Shown: positions 25,930 through 34,783, numbered from the stretch's first letter. The stretch is 64,000 bases of DNA from Alphaproteobacteria bacterium (GCA_024743275.1 JANSWW010000002.1:1-64000); one strand, 5' to 3'. A program made the numbers and translations. The notes: generated from the letters alone by a model not told the origin.

Positions 25930-26113
25930 GGGATCCGGTCCTTTCCCGGCGGAACACTGACAGGCCGCCGTCCGCCGGGCGCGGCTCACTTCAACCACAG
26001 ACAGCCGACGGTCGCCGCCATGGTAGCGCGGCGATACCGTCCTATGAAGATGACGCCGCGACATTTTCGCCCCGCGTTCCAACGGGCGGGCCGGCAACCG
26101 TGTTGCCGTCCCG

Positions 26114-26542
26114 CTAGCGGACAACCATCACCGATTGCTTGGCGTGCCGGGCGACCCGCGCGGCGTTCGGGCCGAGCAGGTAGTCGGTGAAGTCCGGCTT
26201 GTGGGCGCAAACGATAATCAGGTCGACCCCGATCGAGTCCGCCGCCGCCAGGATCTCCTCATAGATGTTGCCATGGGCCACATGGAGATGGGGTGCGGGC
26301 AGCGTCGTCGTCGGCTGGTCGTTGATCAGGGCCGCCAAATTCTCTTTGGCGGCCGCGATGGCCTTTTCCTCGAAGTCCTCCGGAAAGAAGCCGCCGACGA
26401 TCGCCATCGCGAAGGGCGGGACCACCGTCATCACATGCATCTCGATATGTTCCCGGTCGAACAACCGCTCGGCCATGGCCAGCGTCTTGGTCCAGGTCTC
26501 CGGATGCTCGATATCCACGGGGATCATCAGTTTCTCGACCAT
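26114..26542 (-). CDS. Universal stress protein (UspA family), TRAP-linked
   Basis: A 142-residue Usp protein beginning MVEKLMIPVDIEHPETW, with a good ribosome binding site (GGGGAGGG) 18 bp after the stop of the TRAP permease. In Halomonas elongata the Usp protein TeaD is encoded with the ectoine TRAP transporter TeaABC and modulates its activity, so a regulatory role on transport is the natural hypothesis here. Unlike ATP-binding Usps, the glycine signature is degenerate (CAHKPDFTDYLLGPN). A soluble dimer, possibly a heterodimer with the neighbouring paralogue, is likely. Confidence 0.88.
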   Translation of the reverse strand: MVEKLMIPVDIEHPETWTKTLAMAERLFDREHIEMHVMTVVPPFAMAIVGGFFPEDFEEKAIAAAKENLAALINDQPTTTLPAPHLHVAHGNIYEEILAAADSIGVDLIIVCAHKPDFTDYLLGPNAARVARHAKQSVMVVR

Positions 26543-26560
26543 TTTATACCCTCCCCTGGA

Positions 26561-29179
26561 TCAGAAAGCCGGCTGGGTCTGGCGGCGGCGCTGGACCAGC
26601 ACAACCAGCCCCAGCAGAGCCAGGGCCGGCAGATAGAAGATCTCCTTCGGCAGCCGGTCGCTCGGGACCTTGACCAGGCTGATGACCACGGGCGCGTCGC
26701 CATAGAAGTCGTACTGCTGACCCAGAGACTCGGCCGGAGTGCCGAAGAACGGCTCCTCGATGACCGCGCCCCGGTCGTCGCCTTCCATCAGGACCAGCCC
26801 TTGATCGGCCAACAGGGTGGCCGCGTCCTTACCAGCCTCGATGGTGAACATCATGGTGTTGGACAGCATCGAATCCGGGTCGTTGAAGTCAGGGCCGGAG
26901 ATCTGCACCCGCACCTCCGTGCCGGGCGGCGCCTCGCTGAGGGTGGCCACCACCTCTGTCCCCGGTCTCTCCAGGAAGGGCGGCTGGATCTGATCGAGCC
27001 AGAAGCCGGGCCTGAACAGGGTGAATGCGATCAGCAGCAGGGCGACCGCCTCCCAGGCCTTGTTCCTGGCCATGAAATAGCCCTGTGTCCCGGCGGCGAA
27101 CAACAACATGGCGAAGGTCGCCTTGATGAAGATGAAGATCGCCTCCAGGAAGGTGACGTCGATCAGCAACAGATCCGTGTTGAAGATGAACAGGAAGGGC
27201 AGCGCCACCGTGCGGAGCGAATAGTAGAACGCCGTCATCCCGGTTCGGATCGGATCGCCGCCGGACACCGCGGCGGCGGCGAAGGAGGCAAGGCCGACCG
27301 GCGGTGTCACATCCGCCATGATCCCGAAATAAAACACGAACAGATGGACCGCGATCAGCGGCACGATCAGCCCGTTCTGCGCCCCGACCTCGACGATGAC
27401 GAAGGCCATCAGCGAGGAGACGACGATGTAGTTGGCGGTCGTCGGCAAGCCCATGCCCAGGATCAGGCTGAACACGGCCACCAGGCCCAGCATGGCGATC
27501 AGGCTGCCGCCGGACAGGAACTCGATGAAGTCGCCGACGACCTGGTGCGCGCCGGTCAGCGAGATCGTCCCGACCACGATGCCGGCGGCCCCGGTGGCGA
27601 CCGAGATCCCGATCATGTTCCGGGCGCCGGAGATCATACCGTCCTTGAATTCGGCCCAGCCCCGGGCCAGTTCGCCCTCGCGGGACTGGCCCCGGAAATA
27701 GGCCTTCAGGGAATGCTGGGTGAACATGATGAAGATCATGCACATGGTCGCCCAAAACGCCGACAGGCTGGGGGAAAGACGTTCCACCATCAGGCACCAG
27801 ATCAGGACGAGAATCGGCAGCAGATAGTAGTAGCCGGACATCGCCGTCGACCGCGCCTCGGGCAATTCTGTGACGGGCTCGTTCGGGTCGTCCAGTTCCA
27901 AGTCGGGATAGGCCGAGGCGATCCTAACCAAAAAGACATAGGCGGCGATCAGGACGATCGAGACCACATAGATGGTCCCGTCGCCGAGCACGTCCTTGGT
28001 CCAGCCGAGGCCGTAATAGAACGCCATCGACAGGATCGCGATGCCGAGGAAACCGGTCAGAACGCCGATCAGCTTCTGAACGATGGTCTTGCCGCTCTCC
28101 GGCTTGGGCAGGCCGGCCATCTGCGCCTTCAGGGCCTCCAGATGGACGATATAGAGCAGCGCGATATAGGAGATCGCGGCCGGAACGAAGGCGTGCTTCA
28201 CCACTTCGAGATAGCTGATACCGACATATTCGACCATCAGGAAGGCGGCCGCCCCCATCACCGGCGGCATGATCTGGCCGTTGACCGAGGAGGCGACTTC
28301 CACCGCCCCGGCCTTCTCGGCCTTGAAGCCGACCCGCTTCATCAGCGGAATGGTAAAGGTGCCGGTCGTCACCGTGTTGGCGATCGACGAGCCCGAGATC
28401 AGGCCGGTCATGGCCGAGGACACGACGGCGGCCTTGGCCGGGCCGCCCCGAAGGTGACCCATCAGGGCGAAGGCGATCTTGATGAACCAGTTCCCCGCCC
28501 CGGCCTTGTCGAGCAGCGAGCCGAACAGCACGAACAGAAAGACCATGGAGGCCGAGACGCCGAGGGCGGCGCCGAAGACGCCTTCCTCCTGCATCCAGAA
28601 ATGCCACATCGCCTTCCCGTAGGACGCGCCCTTCCACTGGACAACTTCCGGGATGAAGGGCTGGTCGCCGAAGAAGACATAGGTCAGGAAGACCGAGGCG
28701 ACGATCAGCAGCGGCAGACCCAACGCGCGATAGGTCGCGATCATCATCACGATCATGCCGATGGTGGCGTTGATCAGGTCCGTCTGGGTCGGAAGCCCGG
28801 AGCGGTTGGCCAGCTCTTCCTGGAAGGCGAACATGTAAAGGCAGGCGACGACGCCCAGAATGCCGAGAATCCAGTCGTACCAGGGAACGGTGCGCCGCGA
28901 CGAGGAGGCGAACAGCGGATAGGCCATCGCCGCGAGGAACAAGGCGAAGGCGAGATGGATCTGCCGGGAATAGGGCAGGATGTCGACGAAGGCCTTGATG
29001 CCCGTCAGTTCCACCAGGATGAAGGGAACCGTCGATGAGATGTAGATCTGGTAGACGGACCAGATGAAACAAAGGCCGGCCAGAAAGGCGCCCAAGGCCC
29101 CATCGGGATTTCGGCCGCCGGTATCGACCTTTTGGACCAGATCATCGACCTGTTCCGCGGTCATCTGCTCTTTTGCCAT
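26561..29179 (-). CDS. TRAP transporter fused permease (TAXI type, with DUF3394 domain)
   Basis: This 872-residue inner-membrane protein fuses the small (DctQ-like) and large (DctM-like) permease subunits. About four helices lie within residues 30-180 and roughly a dozen more to 690, with conserved DctM-type segments such as VVSSAMTGLISGSSIANTVT, PPVMGAAAFLM, GLPTTANYIVVSS and DVTPPVGLASFAAAA. The last 180 residues form a DUF3394-type C-terminal region: a hydrophobic helix, a soluble beta-rich segment (about 730-840), and a final helix followed by a basic tail. It should work with the TAXI binding protein encoded two genes upstream to import an organic substrate using a sodium or proton gradient. 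Strong ribosome binding site before 29179. Confidence 0.93.
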   Translation of the reverse strand: MAKEQMTAEQVDDLVQKVDTGGRNPDGALGAFLAGLCFIWSVYQIYISSTVPFILVELTGIKAFVDILPYSRQIHLAFALFLAAMAYPLFASSSRRTVPWYDWILGILGVVACLYMFAFQEELANRSGLPTQTDLINATIGMIVMMIATYRALGLPLLIVASVFLTYVFFGDQPFIPEVVQWKGASYGKAMWHFWMQEEGVFGAALGVSASMVFLFVLFGSLLDKAGAGNWFIKIAFALMGHLRGGPAKAAVVSSAMTGLISGSSIANTVTTGTFTIPLMKRVGFKAEKAGAVEVASSVNGQIMPPVMGAAAFLMVEYVGISYLEVVKHAFVPAAISYIALLYIVHLEALKAQMAGLPKPESGKTIVQKLIGVLTGFLGIAILSMAFYYGLGWTKDVLGDGTIYVVSIVLIAAYVFLVRIASAYPDLELDDPNEPVTELPEARSTAMSGYYYLLPILVLIWCLMVERLSPSLSAFWATMCMIFIMFTQHSLKAYFRGQSREGELARGWAEFKDGMISGARNMIGISVATGAAGIVVGTISLTGAHQVVGDFIEFLSGGSLIAMLGLVAVFSLILGMGLPTTANYIVVSSLMAFVIVEVGAQNGLIVPLIAVHLFVFYFGIMADVTPPVGLASFAAAAVSGGDPIRTGMTAFYYSLRTVALPFLFIFNTDLLLIDVTFLEAIFIFIKATFAMLLFAAGTQGYFMARNKAWEAVALLLIAFTLFRPGFWLDQIQPPFLERPGTEVVATLSEAPPGTEVRVQISGPDFNDPDSMLSNTMMFTIEAGKDAATLLADQGLVLMEGDDRGAVIEEPFFGTPAESLGQQYDFYGDAPVVISLVKVPSDRLPKEIFYLPALALLGLVVLVQRRRQTQPAF

Positions 29180-29229
29180 CCCTTCATCCCCCTATGATGA
29201 GACCCCTGATGCGGGACCGTGCGATATCG

Positions 29230-30285
29230 TCAGAGCGCCTCGCGTACGTCGTCGGCGTAGGCAAAGAGGGCCGGCAGCCCTCCTGTGTGTATGTAGAGCC
29301 TTGTCTTGTCGCCGGGTCCCGTGCGGGCACGGTCCACCAGACCGGCGAAGGACTTCGCCGTATAGACCGGGTCCAGCAGCAAGCCTTCCAGCCGGGCCGC
29401 GAGTTGGATCGCCTCGGCGGTGGGCGGATTCATCCGGCCATAGCCCGGCGCCAGGAAACGGTCGTCGACGATGACGTCCTCCGGCCGAACAGGGTTCGGA
29501 ATGCCCATTAGGTCCGCGATCTCGCCGCAGCGTTCGATCAGTCGCGGGCGCTGCCGCTCCGCGTCCCGGCGGACGCAAATACCGTGGACCGGCGTTCGGT
29601 CCCCCAACGCGCGTAGCCCCGTCAGAAGCCCGGCATGGGTCGCACCGCTGCCGGAACTGACGACGATCTCGTCGGCGCCGAGCCCGTCTTCCAGGATCTC
29701 CCGGGCGGCCACCGCATAGCCGAGCGCGCCCAGCGGCGGATGGCCGGGGCCGAGATGAACGACATAGGGTGTCTTGCCGTTCCGGCGCAGGTCATCGGCG
29801 ATTTCCTCGAGCCGGGCGTCGGCGCCGGCCTCGTCCTCGCCATGAGGATAGTCATAGAGGGTCGCCCCGAGCATCTCGAACAGCAGAACATTGCCGGAGC
29901 GCTTATAGGCCGGGTCGGACCGGGGCACGCGGGCCTCCAACTGGATATGGCAGTCCATACCCAGTTTGGCGGCGAAGGCCGCGGCGAGGCGGCAGTAATT
30001 CGATTGGGTGGCGCCGGTGATGAGAACCGCGTCGCTTCCCTGCGCTTGGGCGGCGCCGAAATAGAACTCCAACTGGCGGGTTTTGTTGCCGCCGAAGGCA
30101 AGCGGCTGGCAGTCGTCGCGCTTCACCAGGATCGGCCCGGCTCCGAGCGCGGCTTCCAAGCGGGTGAGGCGTTCGACGGGCGTCGGAGCATCGAAGAAAC
30201 GGACCCGGGGAAAGTCGTCCAGGCATCCGAGTCCAGGGGCTCCGGGGGCGCGATCGGGTCGGGCCAGGGTGTCGGTCTTAGACAT
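29230..30285 (-). CDS. PLP-dependent enzyme, D-cysteine desulfhydrase / ACC deaminase / cysteate sulfo-lyase family
   Basis: The 351-residue protein is a fold-type II PLP enzyme. The Schiff-base lysine is Lys68 in FGGNKTRQLEF, and the phosphate loop is SSGSGATHAGLL. Segments such as SGNVLLFEMLGATLYDYP and GALGYAVAAREIL match D-cysteine desulfhydrases and L-cysteate sulfo-lyases. The usual QSNH motif reads QSNYCR here (Tyr97), which may alter substrate choice. Possible reactions are elimination of sulfide or sulfite plus ammonia from a cysteine-like amino acid to give pyruvate, or ring opening by an ACC deaminase-like route. Its position between the TAXI binding protein and TRAP permease genes suggests it acts on the imported compound or a relative. 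Confidence 0.8.
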   Translation of the reverse strand: MSKTDTLARPDRAPGAPGLGCLDDFPRVRFFDAPTPVERLTRLEAALGAGPILVKRDDCQPLAFGGNKTRQLEFYFGAAQAQGSDAVLITGATQSNYCRLAAAFAAKLGMDCHIQLEARVPRSDPAYKRSGNVLLFEMLGATLYDYPHGEDEAGADARLEEIADDLRRNGKTPYVVHLGPGHPPLGALGYAVAAREILEDGLGADEIVVSSGSGATHAGLLTGLRALGDRTPVHGICVRRDAERQRPRLIERCGEIADLMGIPNPVRPEDVIVDDRFLAPGYGRMNPPTAEAIQLAARLEGLLLDPVYTAKSFAGLVDRARTGPGDKTRLYIHTGGLPALFAYADDVREAL

Positions 30286-30302
30286 CTGAAAAGCAGCGGG
30301 TG

Positions 30303-30344
30303 GAAAAACAGCGGACCGGGGCCTCCATCGGGAGCCCCCGGTCC
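30303..30344 (-). terminator. Strong hairpin with T-run after the binding-protein gene (partial terminator)
   Basis: On the minus strand a 14-bp stem with one mismatch and a CGAT loop (30313-30344; arms starting GGACCGGGG and ending CCCCGGTCC) is followed after 4 nt by TTTTT. It begins 22 bp after the TAXI gene stop and ends 18 bp before the next start codon. This is the position where many transport operons reduce downstream transcription so that the binding protein is made in excess over the permease. Confidence 0.75.
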
Positions 30345-30366
30345 ACCGTAAACCCGTTTGCCCGAA

Positions 30367-31344
30367 TTACATCAGGCCGAGTTCCTTATAGGCCTTGATG
30401 GCGCCCGGATGCAGCGGAGCGGACAGACCGTTGGTGATCATGCTCTTGGCATCGAGATTGTTGAAGGCAGGATGCAGCTTCTTGAAGTCGTCAAGATTGC
30501 TCATGACCGCCTTGGCGACGACGTAGACAACCTCTTCCGGCACATCCATCGAGGTCACGAAGGTCGCGCCGACACCGAAGGTCCCGATATCGTCCGGGTT
30601 GCCGGCATACATGCCGCCCGGGATCGTCGCATAGGCGTAGAACGGATTTTCGGCGACCAGCTTGCTGATGGCGTCGTTCCGCACTTCGGCGAAGGTAACG
30701 TCACAGGTGCTGGCGGCCTCGGTGTTCAGCGCGGCCGGGTTACCGACGGCCCAGAAGAAGGCGTCGATCTTATTGTCGCAGAGCGCCGACGGGGTTTCCG
30801 ACGACTTCAGCTGAGCGGCGAGCGCCAGATCGTCGTTGGTCTTGCCCATGGCACCCCAAACGACGTTCCAGGTCGCCTCGGTCCCGGAGCCCGGGTTCCC
30901 GATGTTGACCCGCTTGCCCACCAGATCGTCGATCGACTTGATGCCGGAATCGGCACGGGCGACGATGCTGATCGGCTCCGGATGGACGGAGAACACGGCC
31001 CGCAGGTCCTTGAAGGCACCGGCATCTTCAAAACGGGAGGAGCCATTGTAGGCGTGGAACTGCCAGTCCGACTGGGCGACACCGAACTCCAGCTCGCCGG
31101 CGCGGATGGTGTTGATGTTGTAGACGGACCCCCCGGTGGATTCCACCGAGCAGCGAATGCCGTGGTCCTTGCGGTCCTTGTTGACCAGACGGCAGATCGC
31201 GCCACCGGTCGGATAGTAGACGCCGGTGACGCCCCCTGTGCCGATGGAAATGAACTGCTGCTGCGCCTGGGCCGGGACGGCCAGGCCGGCAACGGCAATC
31301 CCGGCCACCATGGCCAGACCGGTCATTTTGAAGTCTTTAAACAT
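30367..31344 (-). CDS. TAXI-family TRAP transporter solute-binding protein
   Basis: The 325-residue protein has a signal peptide ([20 protein letters not shown], cleavage after VPAQAQ near residue 28) and the TAXI hallmarks [39 protein letters not shown] and [20 protein letters not shown]. Two cysteine-containing segments (AICRLV and IRCSVE; SALCDN and STCDVT) may form disulfides in the periplasm. It captures the substrate for the fused TRAP permease encoded downstream. Ribosome binding site GGGAG precedes the ATG. The ligand is unknown; characterised TAXI proteins mostly bind amino acids or small carboxylates. Confidence 0.93.
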   Translation of the reverse strand: MFKDFKMTGLAMVAGIAVAGLAVPAQAQQQFISIGTGGVTGVYYPTGGAICRLVNKDRKDHGIRCSVESTGGSVYNINTIRAGELEFGVAQSDWQFHAYNGSSRFEDAGAFKDLRAVFSVHPEPISIVARADSGIKSIDDLVGKRVNIGNPGSGTEATWNVVWGAMGKTNDDLALAAQLKSSETPSALCDNKIDAFFWAVGNPAALNTEAASTCDVTFAEVRNDAISKLVAENPFYAYATIPGGMYAGNPDDIGTFGVGATFVTSMDVPEEVVYVVAKAVMSNLDDFKKLHPAFNNLDAKSMITNGLSAPLHPGAIKAYKELGLM

Positions 31345-31388
31345 TGTTGTACTCCCTGTTGTTGACGCTTTGGGTCTCTTTCACACGC

Positions 31389-32252
31389 TCAAAACTCTTC
31401 AAGGCGGTGATTGTGTGAAGCGACTTCTTGGATCGACGTCTCCGCTTCGGGCCCTGCGCGGGCCACCAGCATGCCGACGATAACCTCAATGAGGACAAGA
31501 GTCGCCGCATAGGATGAAAAAAACTGGGGACTCTCGGTCTGCACCACGAAACCGTGTGTGGCCTTGGCGAGACCCGGAAACGCATGGCTGTCGGTGATCA
31601 CGATCACATCGGCCCCGGCTTCGGCCGCGATGTCGGCCGCTCTGACCGCCCGCTTGGCAAAGGGGGACTTGGTGATGATCACCACCGCATCGCCCTTTCT
31701 CAGCCTGGCGAGAGCCGGGCCGAGGGAAAGGCCGTTACGACCGACCACTCGCCATTTATCAGAAAACCACCCAGTCAGATAGGACCAATAGTCGGCGAAC
31801 CCGAACGACCCCAACGCCCCGATCAGGACCACCTGACGGGCGGCCTCCAGGCAATCCACAGCCGAGTCGACCCGGTCGGAGCTGATCTGTTGGGTGAGCG
31901 ATTCGATATTCGCGATACAGGCCGCCGACTGACGTTGCAGAAGCGGCGCCTTGTCGAGTTGCTGGCTTTCGTCGCGCAACTGACGAGCCTTCTCCGAGAA
32001 CGGCACCACCTGCCGTTCCAGGCGCAGGCGGCTTTCCTCCCGCAGGTTCTCGTACCCATCATAGCCAAGCGCCCGCGCCAGCCGGGAAAAGGTCGCCGGT
32101 GAAATACCGCTGGTCGACGCGATGCTTCGCAGACTGCGCGTCGCCACGTCGAAAGGGTTGGCCGAGACGTAGTCCGCGGCCGCCTTATGGCGTTCGCTCA
32201 GATCGCCATAGTTCTCCGCGATCGCATCTTGAATTGACATCGGCGATTTCAC
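31389..32252 (-). CDS. MurR/RpiR family transcriptional regulator
   Basis: This 287-residue regulator has an N-terminal HTH_6 domain (residues about 5-80; LRSIASTSGISPATFSRLARALGYDGY is the helix-turn-helix) and a C-terminal SIS domain (about 130-265; VVLIGALGSFGFADYWSYL, GDAVVIITKSPFAKRAVRAADIA, ADVIVITDSHAFPGLAKATHGFVV) expected to bind a phosphorylated or anionic ligand. It starts with GTG at 32252, with a better-spaced Shine-Dalgarno, or with ATG at 32240. It is 44 bp upstream of the TAXI gene and divergent from the dehydrogenase operon. Inverted repeats of TGAAAC/GTTTCA in the intergenic region are its probable binding sites. Confidence 0.92.
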   Translation of the reverse strand: MKSPMSIQDAIAENYGDLSERHKAAADYVSANPFDVATRSLRSIASTSGISPATFSRLARALGYDGYENLREESRLRLERQVVPFSEKARQLRDESQQLDKAPLLQRQSAACIANIESLTQQISSDRVDSAVDCLEAARQVVLIGALGSFGFADYWSYLTGWFSDKWRVVGRNGLSLGPALARLRKGDAVVIITKSPFAKRAVRAADIAAEAGADVIVITDSHAFPGLAKATHGFVVQTESPQFFSSYAATLVLIEVIVGMLVARAGPEAETSIQEVASHNHRLEEF

Positions 32253-32271
32253 ACCCGGCCCCTGTTAACCG

Positions 32272-32287
32272 TGAAACATGTGTTTCA
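32272..32287. promoter_or_regulatory. Candidate RpiR operator 1
   Basis: TGAAACATGTGTTTCA carries perfect 6-bp arms (TGAAAC/GTTTCA) around a 4-bp centre. It lies between rpiR and the dehydrogenase gene, 20 bp before the rpiR GTG. A consensus TTGACA -35 hexamer on the minus strand (32302-32307) would place this site over the -10 region of the rpiR-TRAP promoter, as expected for repression. Assignment to the adjacent RpiR protein is inferred from position. Confidence 0.7.
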
Positions 32288-32311
32288 AGAATTTTCCCTA
32301 TTGTCAATCGA

Positions 32312-32327
32312 TGAAACAAGTGTTTCT
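32312..32327. promoter_or_regulatory. Candidate RpiR operator 2
   Basis: TGAAACAAGTGTTTCT repeats operator 1 with 14 of 16 bases identical and keeps 5-bp arms. Its first base is exactly 40 bp from that of operator 1, about four helical turns, so both would face the same side of the DNA. It is 33 bp before the ATG of the dehydrogenase gene. Confidence 0.68.
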
Positions 32328-32331
32328 GTCC

Positions 32332-32340
32332 TGAAACAAA
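32332..32340. promoter_or_regulatory. Candidate RpiR half-site
   Basis: TGAAACAAA matches the left arm of operator 2 and starts exactly 20 bp after it, about two helical turns. The right arm is absent (the following bases are TCTCCCG). It lies 20 bp before the dehydrogenase start codon and could be a cooperative weak site. Confidence 0.45.
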
Positions 32341-32359
32341 TCTCCCGATGGGACGTTCC

Positions 32360-34783
32360 ATGTCCGCCACTACCCTTCCCGCCCACAGCTCGGTCGTCGT
32401 CATCGGCGGCGGCGTGATGGGGTGCTCGACCCTCTATCACCTGGCGAAAGACGGCGTGGCCGACGCCATCCTCCTGGAGCGGAACCAACTCACCTCAGGC
32501 ACCACCTGGCATTCGGCGGCACAGGTCCGGGCGCTGCGGTCGACCCGCAATCTAACCGATCTGATCCGGTATTCGGTCGATCTCTATTCCACCCTGGAAC
32601 AAGAGACCGGGCAGCAAACCGGCTGGATCAACAAGGGATCGCTGTCGATCGCGACCAATGCCGAACGGCTTGTCCATATCCGCAGGCAGGAGGCCTTGGC
32701 CAAACTGTTCGGCGTCCGCGCGACATCGATCTCCAGGGAAGAGGCCAAGGAACGCTGGCCGCTGATGAACGACGCCGACGTGATCGGCGCGGTCTGGTCG
32801 CCGGACGACGGTCGGGTCAGCCCGTCGGATCTCTGCGCCGCCCTGGTCAAGGGCGCCAAGGCCAAGGGCGCGCGGATCTTCGAGGACACCGGGGTGACGG
32901 GCATCCTGACCGAGGCTGGACGGGTGGTCGGGGTGGAAACAACCAGGGGCGCCGTCCGCTGCGACGCGGTGGCCATCTGCACGGGTCTGTGGAGCCGGGA
33001 AGCGGCGGCGATGGCCGGGGCGCGGGTACCCGTTTGGCCCTGCGAGCACTTCTACCTTCTGACCAAGCCGGTCGAGGGGATCACCGGCAACATGCCGACC
33101 CTCTCGGACCACGATCATCATCTCTACATTCGCGACGACAGCGGCGGCCTTCTGGTCGGCTGCTTCGAGCCCGTGGGCAAGCCCATCGATCCAGCCCGGC
33201 TCGGCCCGGATTTCGCCTTCGGCCTGTTGCAGGAGGACTGGGATCATTTCGAACCGATGATGGCCAACGCGCTGCATCGCCTTCCGGCCCTGGAAACGGC
33301 GGAGGTGAAGATGCTGCTCAACGGGCCGGAGAGCTTTACCCCCGACGGCTCCTTCCTGCTCGGCGAAACGGCGGAAACGCGCGGCCTTTTCCTCGGATGC
33401 GGCATGAATTCGGTCGGTGTCGCGACCGGCGGCGGGGCCGGCATGGCGCTCGCCCATTGCATCCAGCACGGGGCGACGCCGATGGACCTGCACGAGGCCG
33501 ATCCGAAACGCTTTCCCGACTGTTTCCAATCCGTCGAAGCCCTGACCGCCCGCGTCCCGGAGGTCCTGGGCAAGCACTACGAGATCACCTTTCCCGGCCG
33601 GCAGTGGGCGACCGCCAGGGGGCTGCGGAAGACGCCGCTCGACGCAAAATGGCGGGCCGCCAAAGCCCATTTCGGCCAGGTTTATGGTTGGGAACGGCCG
33701 CTCTATTTCGGGGCCGAGACCGAGCCCGCCCTCACCTTCGGCGTGCCGGATTGGCAGGAGCATGTCCGCCGCGAGGTCGTAGAGGCGACAACCGGGGCCG
33801 CGCTGTTCGACCAATCCACCTTCGGCAAGATCGACGTCGAGGGGCCGGACGCCTGCGCCTTCCTGAACCGCGTCTGCGCCAACCAGATGGACCGTCAACC
33901 AGGCCGGGCGATCTACACGACCATGCTCAACGAGATGGGCGGGATGGAGAGCGATCTGACCGCTCTCAGGCTCACATACGACCATTACCGGCTCTATGTC
34001 GGGACCACGGCCATCCGCCGCGACATGGCCTGGCTCAGACGTCATCTCCGCGACGGCGAGTCCGTGACGCTGACCGACAGCACCGAGGACGATGCGGTTT
34101 TGGGCCTGATGGGACCGCGCGCCTGGGAGATCGCCGAGGCGGTCGGCGCCCCGGGGCTCAACGACATTGGCTATTTTGCCCATGGCGAAGCTGAAATCGC
34201 CGGCGTCACGGTCCGGGCGGTCCGTCTTTCCTATGTCGGCGAGGCGGGTTGGGAGATTTCCTGCCCAGCGGGTTCGGCGGAGGCCATCTTCGATGCCCTC
34301 GCCGCCGCCGGGGCGAAACCCGCTGGCCTCTTCGCCCAAACCGCCATGCGGATCGAAAAGAAATTCCTCGCCTACGGCCACGAACTCGACACCGACATAA
34401 GCCCGCTGGAGGCGGGCCTCGGCTTCGCCGTCGCCTGGGACACCGACTTCATCGGCAAGGCGGCCCTGGAGCGCCGCCAGGCCGAGGGTACGGTCCCCCG
34501 CATCGTCACCATCCTGCTGGACGACGAGACGGCGGTCCCGCTTGGCAACGAGCCGGTCTATCTGGACGGCGCCATCGTCGGCAAGACCACCTCGGCGGCC
34601 TTCGGATTCAGGGTCGGCAGGCCTCTGGCGCTGGCCGACATCGTCGATCCCGCGGCCCGTCTCGAAGGGGCCCGGGTGTCCCTGGATATCGCGGGCGACC
34701 ATGTCGCCGGAACCTTGACCCTGGCGCCCGCCTTCGATCCCGAGGGCGAGCGGATGCGCCGGAAGACCGCGCGGGCGGCCTGA
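32360..34783 (+). CDS. FAD-dependent oxidoreductase with GcvT-like domain (dimethylglycine/sarcosine dehydrogenase type)
   Basis: The start at 32360 (MSATTLPAHS) has GGGA upstream; an ATG at 32348 is less favourable. The 807-residue protein has an N-terminal FAD domain (VVVIGGGVMGCSTLYHLA) with the segment SGTTWH, whose His51 matches the covalent FAD-attachment histidine of dimethylglycine and sarcosine dehydrogenases. An FAO_M-like middle domain and GcvT N- and C-terminal domains (LNEMGGMESDLTALRL; GLMGPRAWEI; RLSYVGEAGWEIS; GLGFAVAWDTDFIGKAAL) follow. It probably oxidises an N-methyl or N-alkyl amine and passes the one-carbon unit to tetrahydrofolate. First gene of a three-gene operon with an aminotransferase and a beta-keto acid cleavage enzyme. 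The exact amine is unknown. Confidence 0.9.
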   Translation: MSATTLPAHSSVVVIGGGVMGCSTLYHLAKDGVADAILLERNQLTSGTTWHSAAQVRALRSTRNLTDLIRYSVDLYSTLEQETGQQTGWINKGSLSIATNAERLVHIRRQEALAKLFGVRATSISREEAKERWPLMNDADVIGAVWSPDDGRVSPSDLCAALVKGAKAKGARIFEDTGVTGILTEAGRVVGVETTRGAVRCDAVAICTGLWSREAAAMAGARVPVWPCEHFYLLTKPVEGITGNMPTLSDHDHHLYIRDDSGGLLVGCFEPVGKPIDPARLGPDFAFGLLQEDWDHFEPMMANALHRLPALETAEVKMLLNGPESFTPDGSFLLGETAETRGLFLGCGMNSVGVATGGGAGMALAHCIQHGATPMDLHEADPKRFPDCFQSVEALTARVPEVLGKHYEITFPGRQWATARGLRKTPLDAKWRAAKAHFGQVYGWERPLYFGAETEPALTFGVPDWQEHVRREVVEATTGAALFDQSTFGKIDVEGPDACAFLNRVCANQMDRQPGRAIYTTMLNEMGGMESDLTALRLTYDHYRLYVGTTAIRRDMAWLRRHLRDGESVTLTDSTEDDAVLGLMGPRAWEIAEAVGAPGLNDIGYFAHGEAEIAGVTVRAVRLSYVGEAGWEISCPAGSAEAIFDALAAAGAKPAGLFAQTAMRIEKKFLAYGHELDTDISPLEAGLGFAVAWDTDFIGKAALERRQAEGTVPRIVTILLDDETAVPLGNEPVYLDGAIVGKTTSAAFGFRVGRPLALADIVDPAARLEGARVSLDIAGDHVAGTLTLAPAFDPEGERMRRKTARAA

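Noticed and set aside
26135..29038. 967-codon plus-strand open frame antisense to the TRAP permease and Usp genes
   Set aside because: The translation is low-complexity and rich in His, Asp, Arg and Gly, typical of antisense to a membrane protein gene; the minus-strand genes have clear motifs and ribosome binding sites.
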